Of a DNA stretch of 64,000 nt, positions 34,236 through 42,049 are shown piece after piece; position 1 is the stretch's first letter; each line of letters starts with the position of its first letter. Source of the stretch: Akkermansia sp. Lineage in GTDB: Bacteria > Verrucomicrobiota > Verrucomicrobiia > Verrucomicrobiales > Akkermansiaceae. The stretch lies in assembly GCA_017546445.1 (NCBI GenBank), contig JAFYWX010000046.1, positions 1 through 64,000 of the forward strand, given 5' to 3'. The translations under genes and the position numbers were made by a program. The notes under the pieces are model-generated. The model had not been told where the DNA came from and did no database searches. It was given only the letters and a program-made list of their open reading frames with translations.

Positions 34236-36224
34236 CGCAGCATCGCGACATGTGTCCAGCCATGTGCGGATGGCCTGCAGGTGCTCCGGCCGGAGCTCGT
34301 CATCGCTGAAGATGCCGATGCCGTGCACACCGGTGGTGCGGAGACGGTCCAGTTGCGCGGGGAGTTCGTTCACCGGAATGTCCGGCAGGTGAATGCCCGG
34401 TGCCATGGGGATGCGTGCCTCGCATTCCTGCATGGCCTGGCTGGTGATATCTGCAGCCCATTCGGCGGGTTCATTGTAGAACGAATGGTAGGCCATGGGC
34501 AGCACGAGGTCGGCGCGGAAGAATTTCCAGTCCTGGTGCACCATGCGGGAGGCCAGAGCCGGGCTGGGGAACACGGCGCAGGCGGCGGTCAGCCCATGTC
34601 TGCGGATTTCATCGGCTATCTCGTTGAAAACAGAATAGACGCTGTAAGTCTGGTATTTCCTGAAATCGTTGTGCGCCATGCGGGCGGCACCCTCCTGGCA
34701 GGTGGGGCAGTAGCAGTAATCGAACTCAGGGGCAGGGGTGCTCATATCCAGCCCGTATTTCTCCCACAGGGCCCGCGGCAGCTCTACATCCGGCATGCGC
34801 ATGTAGTCTGCCTGGATACCGCTCAAGCCGGGAATCTGCGCCAGGCGGCGCACCTGTTTGATCAGATGCCGGCGCACCTCCTTGTTGCTCGGGCAGAGAA
34901 ACTGGTAATACTCCACAAAGGGGCGGTCCTCCGGCTTGTGGCAGGATTTGCCGAGCTTGTTCGCGGCGTACCACTCCGGATGCTGCAGTGCCTCGGCATC
35001 ACCGGGACGGTTCAGCGCCCAGAGCCATGCGAAGACACGCAGCCCTTCCTGCCGGGCCAGGGCGGTGAGCTGCTCGATACGTTCGGGTGTGCCATCGATG
35101 ATGATGGTGCCGATTCCCGCCTGGGCATAGCTGCGGAAACGGGTGGTCCATTCGGCAGCGCTGCGTTCGTTGTTGCCATGCACCCAGAGGTAGAGCTCCG
35201 TGGGTTGCTGCTGTGGGGCCGAGGCCTTGAATCGTCCCTCGCTGTCCAGCCGCATGCGGGTACCGGTTTGCGGACAAGTGGCGGTGAGGATGAAAAAATC
35301 CTGCTCCGGGAAGCTGATGCTTACACCTTCGGGAAGCGTTGCGGCGGGATTGTAGCAACCATGCTGGCCGCGATGGGCCAGCTGGTCATTGAGGGCCTGG
35401 AAGATGGCCAGCCGCGAGGCATCCTGCGGTGCCGCCGGTGCTGCCTCCCATTTCCACGCGGGCTGGTCGCTGAAAATCACGCGTCCCCAGTGCTCGGGCA
35501 GGTGGATATTCACCTTGCCGGTGGGGGCCCACACATGATTGCTCTCCGGAGCATCCAGTTTTTCATAGCCGCCGGCGGCGGGGCGCACCTGCCAGTTCAC
35601 GCGGGAGAAATTGAAGCGCATTTCCGAGCCGGGCGCAGGGGCCTTGCCGGTGCGGGGCTGGGTGGCGTGGCTGGTGATGCTGCTCCAGGGAATGGCCAGC
35701 TCCACGCTCCAGCCGTCGTCTGTATCGCTGGCATCATTCAGCGTGCCGCGCAGGTGCACCTCGTGTTTCAGCCCGGGAATTTCCCAATCGTGCAGAATAT
35801 GCGGGTCATCAAAGCGGTAGGGGCGGGGGATGAATAAATCCCAGGTGGTGTTCAGCGCATTGATTTCCAGCTCAATGTAGTTGAGCCCATCGCCATCCGG
35901 GTCGATGAATACCTCGAAATCCGGGTCGCGGTAGATAACGGAATCATGCTCGCTGAGGGTGGCCCACAGGTGCTTCTCATCCATATCCGCCAGAATGTAG
36001 AGGTAGTCATCATCCCACAGCATCTTGATGCGGCATTCGTGGGGAATGGCGGCGCCTTCGATATCGCGGAGGGGCGAAAGCTCGCGGGCGTTCTGCCATT
36101 GCCAGTCGTTACCCATGCCATCAATGTTGGGCGGCGCTTCGGTGCGCCCGCAGACGTAGGTGGGCGGGAGGTCCTGGGCTGTCAGCGGCAGCACGGTGGC
36201 GAGGGTGAGGAAGAGAGAACGCAT
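34218..36224 (-). CDS. Secreted CBM9-like plus GHL10-like glycoside hydrolase
   Basis: A 668-residue protein with a signal peptide (MRSLFLTLATVLPLTAQ). Residues about 20-215 resemble a CBM9-like sugar-binding domain (RIKMLWDDDYLYILADM, DPDFEVFIDPDGDG, WSVELAIPWSSI). Residues about 350-640 resemble the GHL10/glycosyl-hydrolase-like TIM barrel (YAQAGIGTIIIDG, VFAWLWALN, SGIQADYMRMP, LPMAYHSFYNEP). Conserved acidic residues in IQADYMRMPDVE are candidate catalytic or structural residues. It lies 6 nt downstream of znuA in the same direction, an odd partner for a metal transporter. It probably acts on a host or cell-wall polysaccharide; substrate unknown. Confidence 0.75.
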   Translation of the reverse strand: MRSLFLTLATVLPLTAQDLPPTYVCGRTEAPPNIDGMGNDWQWQNARELSPLRDIEGAAIPHECRIKMLWDDDYLYILADMDEKHLWATLSEHDSVIYRDPDFEVFIDPDGDGLNYIELEINALNTTWDLFIPRPYRFDDPHILHDWEIPGLKHEVHLRGTLNDASDTDDGWSVELAIPWSSITSHATQPRTGKAPAPGSEMRFNFSRVNWQVRPAAGGYEKLDAPESNHVWAPTGKVNIHLPEHWGRVIFSDQPAWKWEAAPAAPQDASRLAIFQALNDQLAHRGQHGCYNPAATLPEGVSISFPEQDFFILTATCPQTGTRMRLDSEGRFKASAPQQQPTELYLWVHGNNERSAAEWTTRFRSYAQAGIGTIIIDGTPERIEQLTALARQEGLRVFAWLWALNRPGDAEALQHPEWYAANKLGKSCHKPEDRPFVEYYQFLCPSNKEVRRHLIKQVRRLAQIPGLSGIQADYMRMPDVELPRALWEKYGLDMSTPAPEFDYCYCPTCQEGAARMAHNDFRKYQTYSVYSVFNEIADEIRRHGLTAACAVFPSPALASRMVHQDWKFFRADLVLPMAYHSFYNEPAEWAADITSQAMQECEARIPMAPGIHLPDIPVNELPAQLDRLRTTGVHGIGIFSDDELRPEHLQAIRTWLDTCRDAALTPER

Positions 36225-36230
36225 GTTTGA

Positions 36231-37085
36231 TTAGCGGGAAAGTCCTTCCACGATGTTCTTTACATTGAATCGGAAAAGCTCGGCATAGGTCGGTGTGGCT
36301 GGGTTGATGCCATCCAGCGCGAGCGGCAGCGCCTTTGCGCCGACCTGCGTGGCAATGGTACGCAGCACCTTGGGCGGTTCGTTCACGCCGTAGAACAGGC
36401 AGAGAACCGATTTCTGCCGCAGCTCGGCCAGAATGCGGGCCAGCGAGGCGGTGTCGCCCTCGCTTTCCTGCGCAATGCCATGCACGGCGAGCGCGGTGAA
36501 GCCGAAATCCTTGCAGAAATGACTCATGGCGGCGTGGGAGCATACCAGCACGCGCTTTTCCTGCGGAATTCGGGCAAAGGCCAGGCGCGCTTCGCGCACC
36601 AGCGCATCCATCTGCGCGGCATAGGCTCGCTGACCCTTCGTGAATTGTTCCTTGCTGGCAGGTTCGGTCTGTTCCAGTGCGGCGCGCAGTGCGCGTGAGG
36701 CCCGCTTCATGGCCGTGGGGCTGTTCCACCAGTGCGGGTCGGCCACCTGGCTGCCCGGAAGATATACATCTGGCACGGTGCTGCCCAGTTCCACGATGCG
36801 GGTACGGACGGGCAGGGAATCACGCAGGTCTTCCAGATACGGCTCCACTCCCTTTCCGCAGGCCAGCACCAGCTGGGCGCCGGAAGCTGCCGCTACATCT
36901 GCCGCCGTGGGTTCAAAGGCATGCAGCTCGCCATTCTCCGGGAAGAGGTTCACTACCTCCACTGCATCGCCGCCCACCTGGCGAGCCATATCGCTCAGCA
37001 GAGGGTGCAGGCTTGCTACCTTGGTGACGGCCTGGGCACTGAGCGTACATAAGGCCAATAATACCGCGCATACCAGCTTCTTCAT
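36231..37085 (-). CDS. znuA: Zinc/manganese ABC transporter substrate-binding protein
   Basis: A 284-residue exported binding protein of the cluster A-I (ZnuA/TroA) family. The start at 37085 gives a signal peptide (MKKLVCAVLLALCTLSAQA); the upstream in-frame start would include the -35 box. Metal-ligand positions are recognisable: GELHAFEPT (first His), ADPHWWNSP (second His), VCSHAAMSHF (third His), and a late acidic residue (LALDGIN). The His-rich acidic loop typical of true ZnuA is absent, so Zn and Mn both remain possible. It is first in the operon, directly downstream of a leaderless-type promoter. Confidence 0.88.
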   Translation of the reverse strand: MKKLVCAVLLALCTLSAQAVTKVASLHPLLSDMARQVGGDAVEVVNLFPENGELHAFEPTAADVAAASGAQLVLACGKGVEPYLEDLRDSLPVRTRIVELGSTVPDVYLPGSQVADPHWWNSPTAMKRASRALRAALEQTEPASKEQFTKGQRAYAAQMDALVREARLAFARIPQEKRVLVCSHAAMSHFCKDFGFTALAVHGIAQESEGDTASLARILAELRQKSVLCLFYGVNEPPKVLRTIATQVGAKALPLALDGINPATPTYAELFRFNVKNIVEGLSR

Positions 37086-37091
37086 GCGTTT

Positions 37092-37121
37092 ATTGTATGA
37101 TAGAGGCCCGGTTTCTGTCAA
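37092..37121 (-). promoter_or_regulatory. Promoter for znuA operon
   Basis: On the minus strand TTGACA (37116-37121), an 18-bp spacer and TACAAT (37092-37097), ending 6 nt before the znuA ATG. No clear Zur- or MntR-type palindrome was seen around it. Confidence 0.65.
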
Positions 37122-37203
37122 TGCGACATCCAGACATCATTCCTACCCGGTTGCTAGGCGTATTTCGTGTTAAAGTGATGCCACAATAAGTCATATAATA
37201 GCG

Positions 37204-37233
37204 TTGACATAACAGAAAGTTGCGTGGTAGAAT
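37204..37233 (+). promoter_or_regulatory. Promoter for the tryptophanase-like gene
   Basis: A perfect TTGACA (37204-37209), an 18-bp spacer and TAGAAT (37228-37233). The leader would be about 55 nt. No tnaC-like Trp-containing leader peptide was found in it. Confidence 0.7.
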
Positions 37234-37294
37234 CTCGCCGCGCTTCTGGTGCCTGTTACCGGGAGATGTGTTTTACTCTATACCGAAAATCATC

Positions 37295-38746
37295 ATGTCT
37301 ATCGTTAAGTTTTACAAGGAAGAGCATCAGGTGCCGTTGGAAATGCACAAGGTGCGTGTAGTGCAGAAGCTGTTCCTCCCGACCGTGGAGGAGCGTGTGC
37401 AGAAGCTGCGCGAAGCCGGCAACAATACCTTCCTTCTGCAGAATAAGGATGTGTTCATGGATATGCTCACCGACTCCGGTGTGAACGCCATGAGTGACAA
37501 CCAGGTGGCAGCCTCCATGCAGGCCGACGACTCCTACGCCGGTTCCGAGACCTTCAACCGTCTCTCCCGCGTGATTGAGCAGGTTTTCGGTACCAAGTAT
37601 TTCCTGCCTGCCCACCAGGGCCGCGCCTGTGAGAACATTCTCGCCGAGACTTTCGTGAAGGAAGGCGACGTGGTTCCCATGAACTTCCACTTCACCACCA
37701 CCAAGGCCCACATCACCCGCAAGGGCGGCCGCGTGGAGGAGCTTATCACCGCCGAGGGCCTGGACCCCAACCTCGACCTGCCGTTCAAGGGCAACTTCGA
37801 CATCGAGCGTCTTCGCAAGCTCATTCAGGAAGTGGGCCCCGAGCACGTTCCCTTCGTGCGTATCGAGGCCGGCACCAACCTGATTGGTGGTCAGCCGCTC
37901 TCCATGCAGAACATGCTGGACGTGGCCGCTGTGTGTAAGGAATTCGGCGTGATGTCCGTGCTGGACGCCTCTCTGCTGCAGGATAACCTGTACTTCATCA
38001 AGACGCGTGAAGAGGCTGCCAAGGATATGAGCATCGCTGAAATCATCCGCAAGATTGCTGATGAGATGGATCTCATCTACTTCTCCAGCCGCAAGCTTGG
38101 CTTCGCCCGTGGTGGTGCCATCGTTTCCAACAACGAGAAGCTCATCCTCAAGATGAAGGCCTTCATCCCGCTGTACGAAGGTTTCCTGACCTACGGTGGT
38201 ATGGAAGTGCGCGCCATGGAAGCCATGGCTGTGGGTCTGCTTGAGACTCTTGACGAGGAAATCATCAACCAGGGCCCCATCTTCATTGAGTACCTGGTGA
38301 AGGAGCTTTCCGAGTACGGTGTGCCCATGGTGAAGCCCGCCGGTGGTCTGGGTGCTCACATCAACGCTTCTGAGTTCCTGCCCAACATTCCGCACGAGCA
38401 GTACCCCGCCGGTGCTCTGGCCACGGCTCTGTACATTGCCGGTGGTATCCGCGGCATGGAGCGCGGCTCTCTTTCCGAGCAGCGTAACCCCGATGGTTCT
38501 GAGAACTACGCCGAGCTGGAGCTGGTGCGTCTGGCATGCCCCCGCCGCGTGTTCACGCTTTCCCAGGTGAAGTACTGCGCCGACCGCGTGAAGTGGTTGT
38601 ACGACAACCGCGAGCTTATCGGTGGTCTGAAGTGGGTGGAAGAGCCCGAGGTTCTTCGCTTCTTCTTCGGTCGCCTGCAGCCGCTCAGCGACTGGCAGGA
38701 GAAGCTGGCCGCCAAGTTCCGCGAGGACTTCGGCGAAAGCCTCTAA
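37295..38746 (+). CDS. tnaA: Tryptophanase/tyrosine phenol-lyase family beta-eliminating lyase
   Basis: A 483-residue PLP enzyme colinear with E. coli TnaA and tyrosine phenol-lyases. Shared blocks include DVFMDMLTDSGVNAM, DDSYAGSETF, LPAHQGRACENI, FKGNFD and YEGFLTYGGMEVRAMEA. The PLP lysine aligns with Lys267 in FSSRKLGFARGG, divergent from the TnaA SAKKD and TPL SGKKD contexts. The TPL-type Arg of FDARR is replaced (INASEF), while MERGS near residue 415 looks TPL-like. It cleaves an aromatic amino acid or a related beta-substituted amino acid to pyruvate and ammonia. Whether indole or phenol is released cannot be told. The start at 37295 is preferred because the longer frame begins inside the promoter spacer. 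Confidence 0.85.
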   Translation: MSIVKFYKEEHQVPLEMHKVRVVQKLFLPTVEERVQKLREAGNNTFLLQNKDVFMDMLTDSGVNAMSDNQVAASMQADDSYAGSETFNRLSRVIEQVFGTKYFLPAHQGRACENILAETFVKEGDVVPMNFHFTTTKAHITRKGGRVEELITAEGLDPNLDLPFKGNFDIERLRKLIQEVGPEHVPFVRIEAGTNLIGGQPLSMQNMLDVAAVCKEFGVMSVLDASLLQDNLYFIKTREEAAKDMSIAEIIRKIADEMDLIYFSSRKLGFARGGAIVSNNEKLILKMKAFIPLYEGFLTYGGMEVRAMEAMAVGLLETLDEEIINQGPIFIEYLVKELSEYGVPMVKPAGGLGAHINASEFLPNIPHEQYPAGALATALYIAGGIRGMERGSLSEQRNPDGSENYAELELVRLACPRRVFTLSQVKYCADRVKWLYDNRELIGGLKWVEEPEVLRFFFGRLQPLSDWQEKLAAKFREDFGESL

Positions 38747-38801
38747 AGCCCCTTGTTGCTGAATAGACAGAGTATTTGAGCGGGATGCCCCCGCAAAACG
38801 G

Positions 38802-38830
38802 ACCGCCGGAAGTGATTCCGGCGGTTCTTT
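38802..38830 (+). terminator. Terminator after the tryptophanase-like gene
   Basis: A perfect 10-bp stem, ACCGCCGGAA / TTCCGGCGGT, with a GTGA tetraloop followed by TCTTTTAT, a textbook intrinsic terminator. Confidence 0.93.
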
Positions 38831-38860
38831 TATAAAATAATCAGATAACGGGAAATGAGC

Positions 38861-38890
38861 TTGACGGAACGGGAGTATGTAGGATAGAGT
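38861..38890 (+). promoter_or_regulatory. Promoter for the coiled-coil protein gene
   Basis: TTGACG (38861-38866), an 18-bp spacer and TAGAGT (38885-38890), 17 nt before the ATG. Confidence 0.5.
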
Positions 38891-38907
38891 ATAGCGATTA
38901 TTCTGAT

Positions 38908-39762
38908 ATGAAAATTCGTAGCATAGCATGGATGGGTGCGGGGTTGTTTCTGGCAGGTGTGGCAGGTGCTGCTGTGGTTTGTCGACGCAAGGGGGAGCGA
39001 GAATTGCCGCCGGAGCCGGCGGAAACAACGGAACATGCTGAGCTACGTAAGATAATGGAGGAATCTGCCGCATATAATGAGGCCCTGTACCAGCAGGTGC
39101 TGAGACTGGAGTCCGAGCCGGCTCCCGCCAACCGACCCGCCATTGTTGCAGAGTTGAGTGAGCAGAATAAGAAGACTCGCCAGCAGATTGACCAGCTGCG
39201 CGATGCCTTGCAAAGCCGCTTGTCAACGCAGCGGCGCACATTTGCTGATGTTGATGGATTTGCTGAGCTTATCAGTGAATACCGTGGCATTACGCTGGAG
39301 CAGCAGCGCCGCCATATGGAGTTGTATCAACGTGTCCGGAAGCTGGAGAATGTGCCCTCGACTCCCGAACTTTCAGCCTTTCTCAAGCTGGGTTTCAAGG
39401 AGGATGAGCAGCGGCATGCTGATACCGAGCGGCAGCTGATGAAGGCAGCCTCCGAGCAACGCGAACTCATGCTGCGAGCCGGACGCGTGCTGAGTTCTGT
39501 GACGGATGCGGACTCCGCCGGGAAGGCTCCGGAGGAACTCAATAACCTGGGAGATTCCTACATGCGCATTTCCGGGCGTATCAAATTATACCGGGAGGAT
39601 GACCCGGGAGGCTGTGCTGCAGCAGTGGCCGAACTGCGCTCTCTTTATGCGGCGTTGCTGCCAATGCTCCAGGCTCAGGCTTCCCGGCTCCGTTCTGCTG
39701 AGTTTTATGGATGCGCGCCTCTCAGGGAAGTGGTGGAACGCATGCTGCCGGAACAACGCTGA
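38908..39762 (+). CDS. Membrane-anchored coiled-coil hypothetical protein
   Basis: A 284-residue protein with an N-terminal hydrophobic helix (residues 7-24) that may be an uncleaved anchor, followed by an almost wholly helical, charged region. Heptad-like stretches run over about residues 40-110 (LRKIMEESAAYNEALYQQV, QQIDQLRDALQSRL) and 130-200. No enzymatic motif was seen. It is monocistronic between a terminator and the ABC-transporter promoter. Function unknown; an envelope scaffold or spacer is possible. Confidence 0.7.
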   Translation: MKIRSIAWMGAGLFLAGVAGAAVVCRRKGERELPPEPAETTEHAELRKIMEESAAYNEALYQQVLRLESEPAPANRPAIVAELSEQNKKTRQQIDQLRDALQSRLSTQRRTFADVDGFAELISEYRGITLEQQRRHMELYQRVRKLENVPSTPELSAFLKLGFKEDEQRHADTERQLMKAASEQRELMLRAGRVLSSVTDADSAGKAPEELNNLGDSYMRISGRIKLYREDDPGGCAAAVAELRSLYAALLPMLQAQASRLRSAEFYGCAPLREVVERMLPEQR

Positions 39763-39789
39763 ATCTGTGCATTTTAGAGACTTGTGGAC

Positions 39790-39818
39790 TTGCATTGCAT
39801 CGTTTCATGTGATAAAGT
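39790..39818 (+). promoter_or_regulatory. Promoter for the ABC-transporter operon
   Basis: TTGCAT (39790-39795), a 17-bp spacer and TAAAGT (39813-39818), 23 nt before the ATG. Confidence 0.45.
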
Positions 39819-39841
39819 GTATGCGTTAGCGCGTTAGAGAT

Positions 39842-41572
39842 ATGCTTGAGGCACGTAATATCTGTTTGGAGGTAGATAATGAGGGGGAAAGCCTTTTCCT
39901 TCTCAATGATGTGAATTTCTGCATTCCGCGAGGCCATTTCACGGCGATTGTGGGGCCGTCCGGCTGCGGTAAGACTACGCTGCTTAAGGCGATAGCTGGT
40001 ATTAAGGAAACAACTTCCGGTACGTTTTTCTGGGAAGGCCGAGACTTGGCCGAAGATGGAGACTTTGAGCCGCATGAGATTGGCTATGTGCCGCAGTTCA
40101 GCATTGCTTTTGAAGAGCTTACCGTGGATGAGAATGTGGAGAGCTCTGCCAGATTGCGCGTGGATGCTTCTGAAGAAGAGCTGGATGAGCTTATTGACAG
40201 CGTGCTGGAAGAAACCGGGTTGAGCGAGATTGCAGACCGCCCGGTCAAGTTGCTTTCCGGTGGACAGAAGCGCCGCCTGGCCCTGGCCATGGAATTGGTG
40301 AGTCGTCCCCATATCCTGCTGTGCGATGAGGTGACCAGCGGTCTGGATCCCCGCTCTGAGCGAGAGATTGTGGAGCTGCTGCACCAACTGAGCCTGAAGG
40401 ATGGGCGTATTGTTATATCCGTGACTCACAGTCTGGCCCAGATGGAGCTCTACGATAGTGTCATTGTCATGGTGCGCGGCAATCTGGCCTATCATGGTCA
40501 GCCGGATTTGATGGTGCATTATTTCGGTGAAAAGGATTTTGAGGAGGTGTATCCCAAACTGGCGCTTCGCGAGCCTGACGCCTGGCGCCAGAGCTGGCTG
40601 AAGCACCGTGTGGACTATTACCAGCGTCTGGAGCAGCGGCATGTGGATAAATTTACCTCAGCCGGTCTTCCCACGCCAGCGCCGTCCGCGCCCTCTGATG
40701 CTCCGGATGATGTTCCGCAGCCATCGTTTTTCTCTCAGTTCAGCACGTTGCTCAAGCGCCGGTTTACGATTTTGTTCCGCGACCGCACACAGCTGTGGCT
40801 GCAGGTAGCCATGATTGTGATTTTCCCGATTCTGGTGGCTCTTTTCTCAAGCAAGGGGCAGGAGCAGCTGCTGCATCTTACAGACAACATGGGCACAGAC
40901 CTTGCTGCAGAGTTGCAGACCCTGCAGGCGCAGGCAGAGGTGCGAGCCCGGGTGGGCTCTGCGGTTTCCGGTATTATCATGTTCCAGGTTATTCTGCTCG
41001 GGCTTATGGGGTCTAATAATTCATCCCGCGAGATAGCAGGCGAACGCCTTATCATGGAAAAGGAGAAGTTTGCCGGTACGGGAGTTGGTGCGTATCTTGC
41101 ATCAAAACTGGCATTCCTGAGCATACTGGTGTTTATTCAGAGCCTCTGGATGTTTGCTTTTGTGCAGTATTGCTGGCCGCTGCGCGGTGATATTACAAAC
41201 CATTTTATCTTCCTTTTACTGGCGAATGCCTCAATGACTGCAATGTGTCTTGGAATCTCTGCTAATTGCAAGACCCCGGATCAGGCATCGCTGCTGAGCA
41301 TCTATCTGGTAGGCTTCCAGTTGCCGCTTTCGGGTGCGGTGCTGGCGTTGCCGGAGTTTGTGGAGGTGTTCACTCAGCCCTTTATTTCGGCGTATTGGGC
41401 ATGGAGTGGCAGTGTGAAAGGCGGCCTGGAATCGGAGGTGCTCAAGGCTGTGAACAGTATCGTGCAGACCTCATTCTCCGAGCATTCTCTGTGCATTCTC
41501 GTGCTGCTGGCGCACGTGCTGGCCGGTGTCATTCTTACCTATGTGGGCGTGCGCCGAACCCGCTGGGAATAA
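39842..41572 (+). CDS. ABCG-type ABC transporter, ATPase fused to ABC-2 permease
   Basis: A 576-residue half-transporter. The N-terminal ATPase has Walker A GPSGCGKTT (about residues 39-47), signature LLSGGQKRRLALAM and Walker B ILLCDEVTSGLDP. After a Pro/Ala/Ser linker (near residues 280-300) comes an ABC-2 permease with about six membrane helices. ATPase-then-permease order and DEVTSGLD are typical of ABCG/White-like exporters, which work as dimers. It likely exports a lipid, polysaccharide or hydrophobic compound. Two envelope-type genes, gluQ and a NUDIX gene follow closely and may be co-transcribed. Confidence 0.9.
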   Translation: MLEARNICLEVDNEGESLFLLNDVNFCIPRGHFTAIVGPSGCGKTTLLKAIAGIKETTSGTFFWEGRDLAEDGDFEPHEIGYVPQFSIAFEELTVDENVESSARLRVDASEEELDELIDSVLEETGLSEIADRPVKLLSGGQKRRLALAMELVSRPHILLCDEVTSGLDPRSEREIVELLHQLSLKDGRIVISVTHSLAQMELYDSVIVMVRGNLAYHGQPDLMVHYFGEKDFEEVYPKLALREPDAWRQSWLKHRVDYYQRLEQRHVDKFTSAGLPTPAPSAPSDAPDDVPQPSFFSQFSTLLKRRFTILFRDRTQLWLQVAMIVIFPILVALFSSKGQEQLLHLTDNMGTDLAAELQTLQAQAEVRARVGSAVSGIIMFQVILLGLMGSNNSSREIAGERLIMEKEKFAGTGVGAYLASKLAFLSILVFIQSLWMFAFVQYCWPLRGDITNHFIFLLLANASMTAMCLGISANCKTPDQASLLSIYLVGFQLPLSGAVLALPEFVEVFTQPFISAYWAWSGSVKGGLESEVLKAVNSIVQTSFSEHSLCILVLLAHVLAGVILTYVGVRRTRWE

Positions 41573-41606
41573 TCCCGATTTACAGACAATTTACTACTGA
41601 AGCTAT

Positions 41607-42047
41607 ATGGCAAGAAAAAGACGCTCTTCAAAAGACAAGAAATCCCAGCTGCCCATGATTCTGGGGAGTGTGGGTGGTGTGGGAGCACTGGTGGTGGCTG
41701 CTGCCATGATTATGAAACCATCAGAGACCCCGGAATCTGCCCCTGAGTCCAGATTCTCGATTGCGGATTACCGGCAGGATGCTTCCCGTCTCACGGGTAA
41801 TTCATATCGTCTGGAGGCTCGCATAGAGAATATAGAATCCATTGGCAACGAACGCCTGGTGGCGGTGTCTCTGCCGAATAATGCGCAGGAGCGTCTGCCC
41901 CTGGTTGTGCCCAACGGTGTGACCAATCGCGTGAATCTGACCCGCGGGGATTCTTTTGTGTTCTATGTTAAATGCCGCAATGGGAAGGATGAGCAAGGCC
42001 TTGATGTGAAGGGTATCATGCTTGTGGAAAAAGTAGAGAACATGTAA
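41607..42047 (+). CDS. Single-pass membrane hypothetical protein
   Basis: A 146-residue protein with a very basic head (MARKRRSSKDKK), one membrane helix (residues 16-38) and a periplasmic beta-rich domain. That domain (residues about 50-146) contains RLEARIENIESIG, RLVAVSLPN and DSFVFYVKCRNG, a pattern that could be an OB-like fold. No family was recognised. It starts 34 nt after the ABC transporter and ends 2 nt before the next gene. Confidence 0.7.
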   Translation: MARKRRSSKDKKSQLPMILGSVGGVGALVVAAAMIMKPSETPESAPESRFSIADYRQDASRLTGNSYRLEARIENIESIGNERLVAVSLPNNAQERLPLVVPNGVTNRVNLTRGDSFVFYVKCRNGKDEQGLDVKGIMLVEKVENM

Positions 42048-42049
42048 CA

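Noticed and set aside
37256-39241. 661-codon open frame on the minus strand opposite the tryptophanase-like gene
   Set aside because: It lies antisense to a clearly homologous enzyme and across its terminator and the next promoter; its sequence is low-complexity L/V/H/G-rich shadow translation with no motif.
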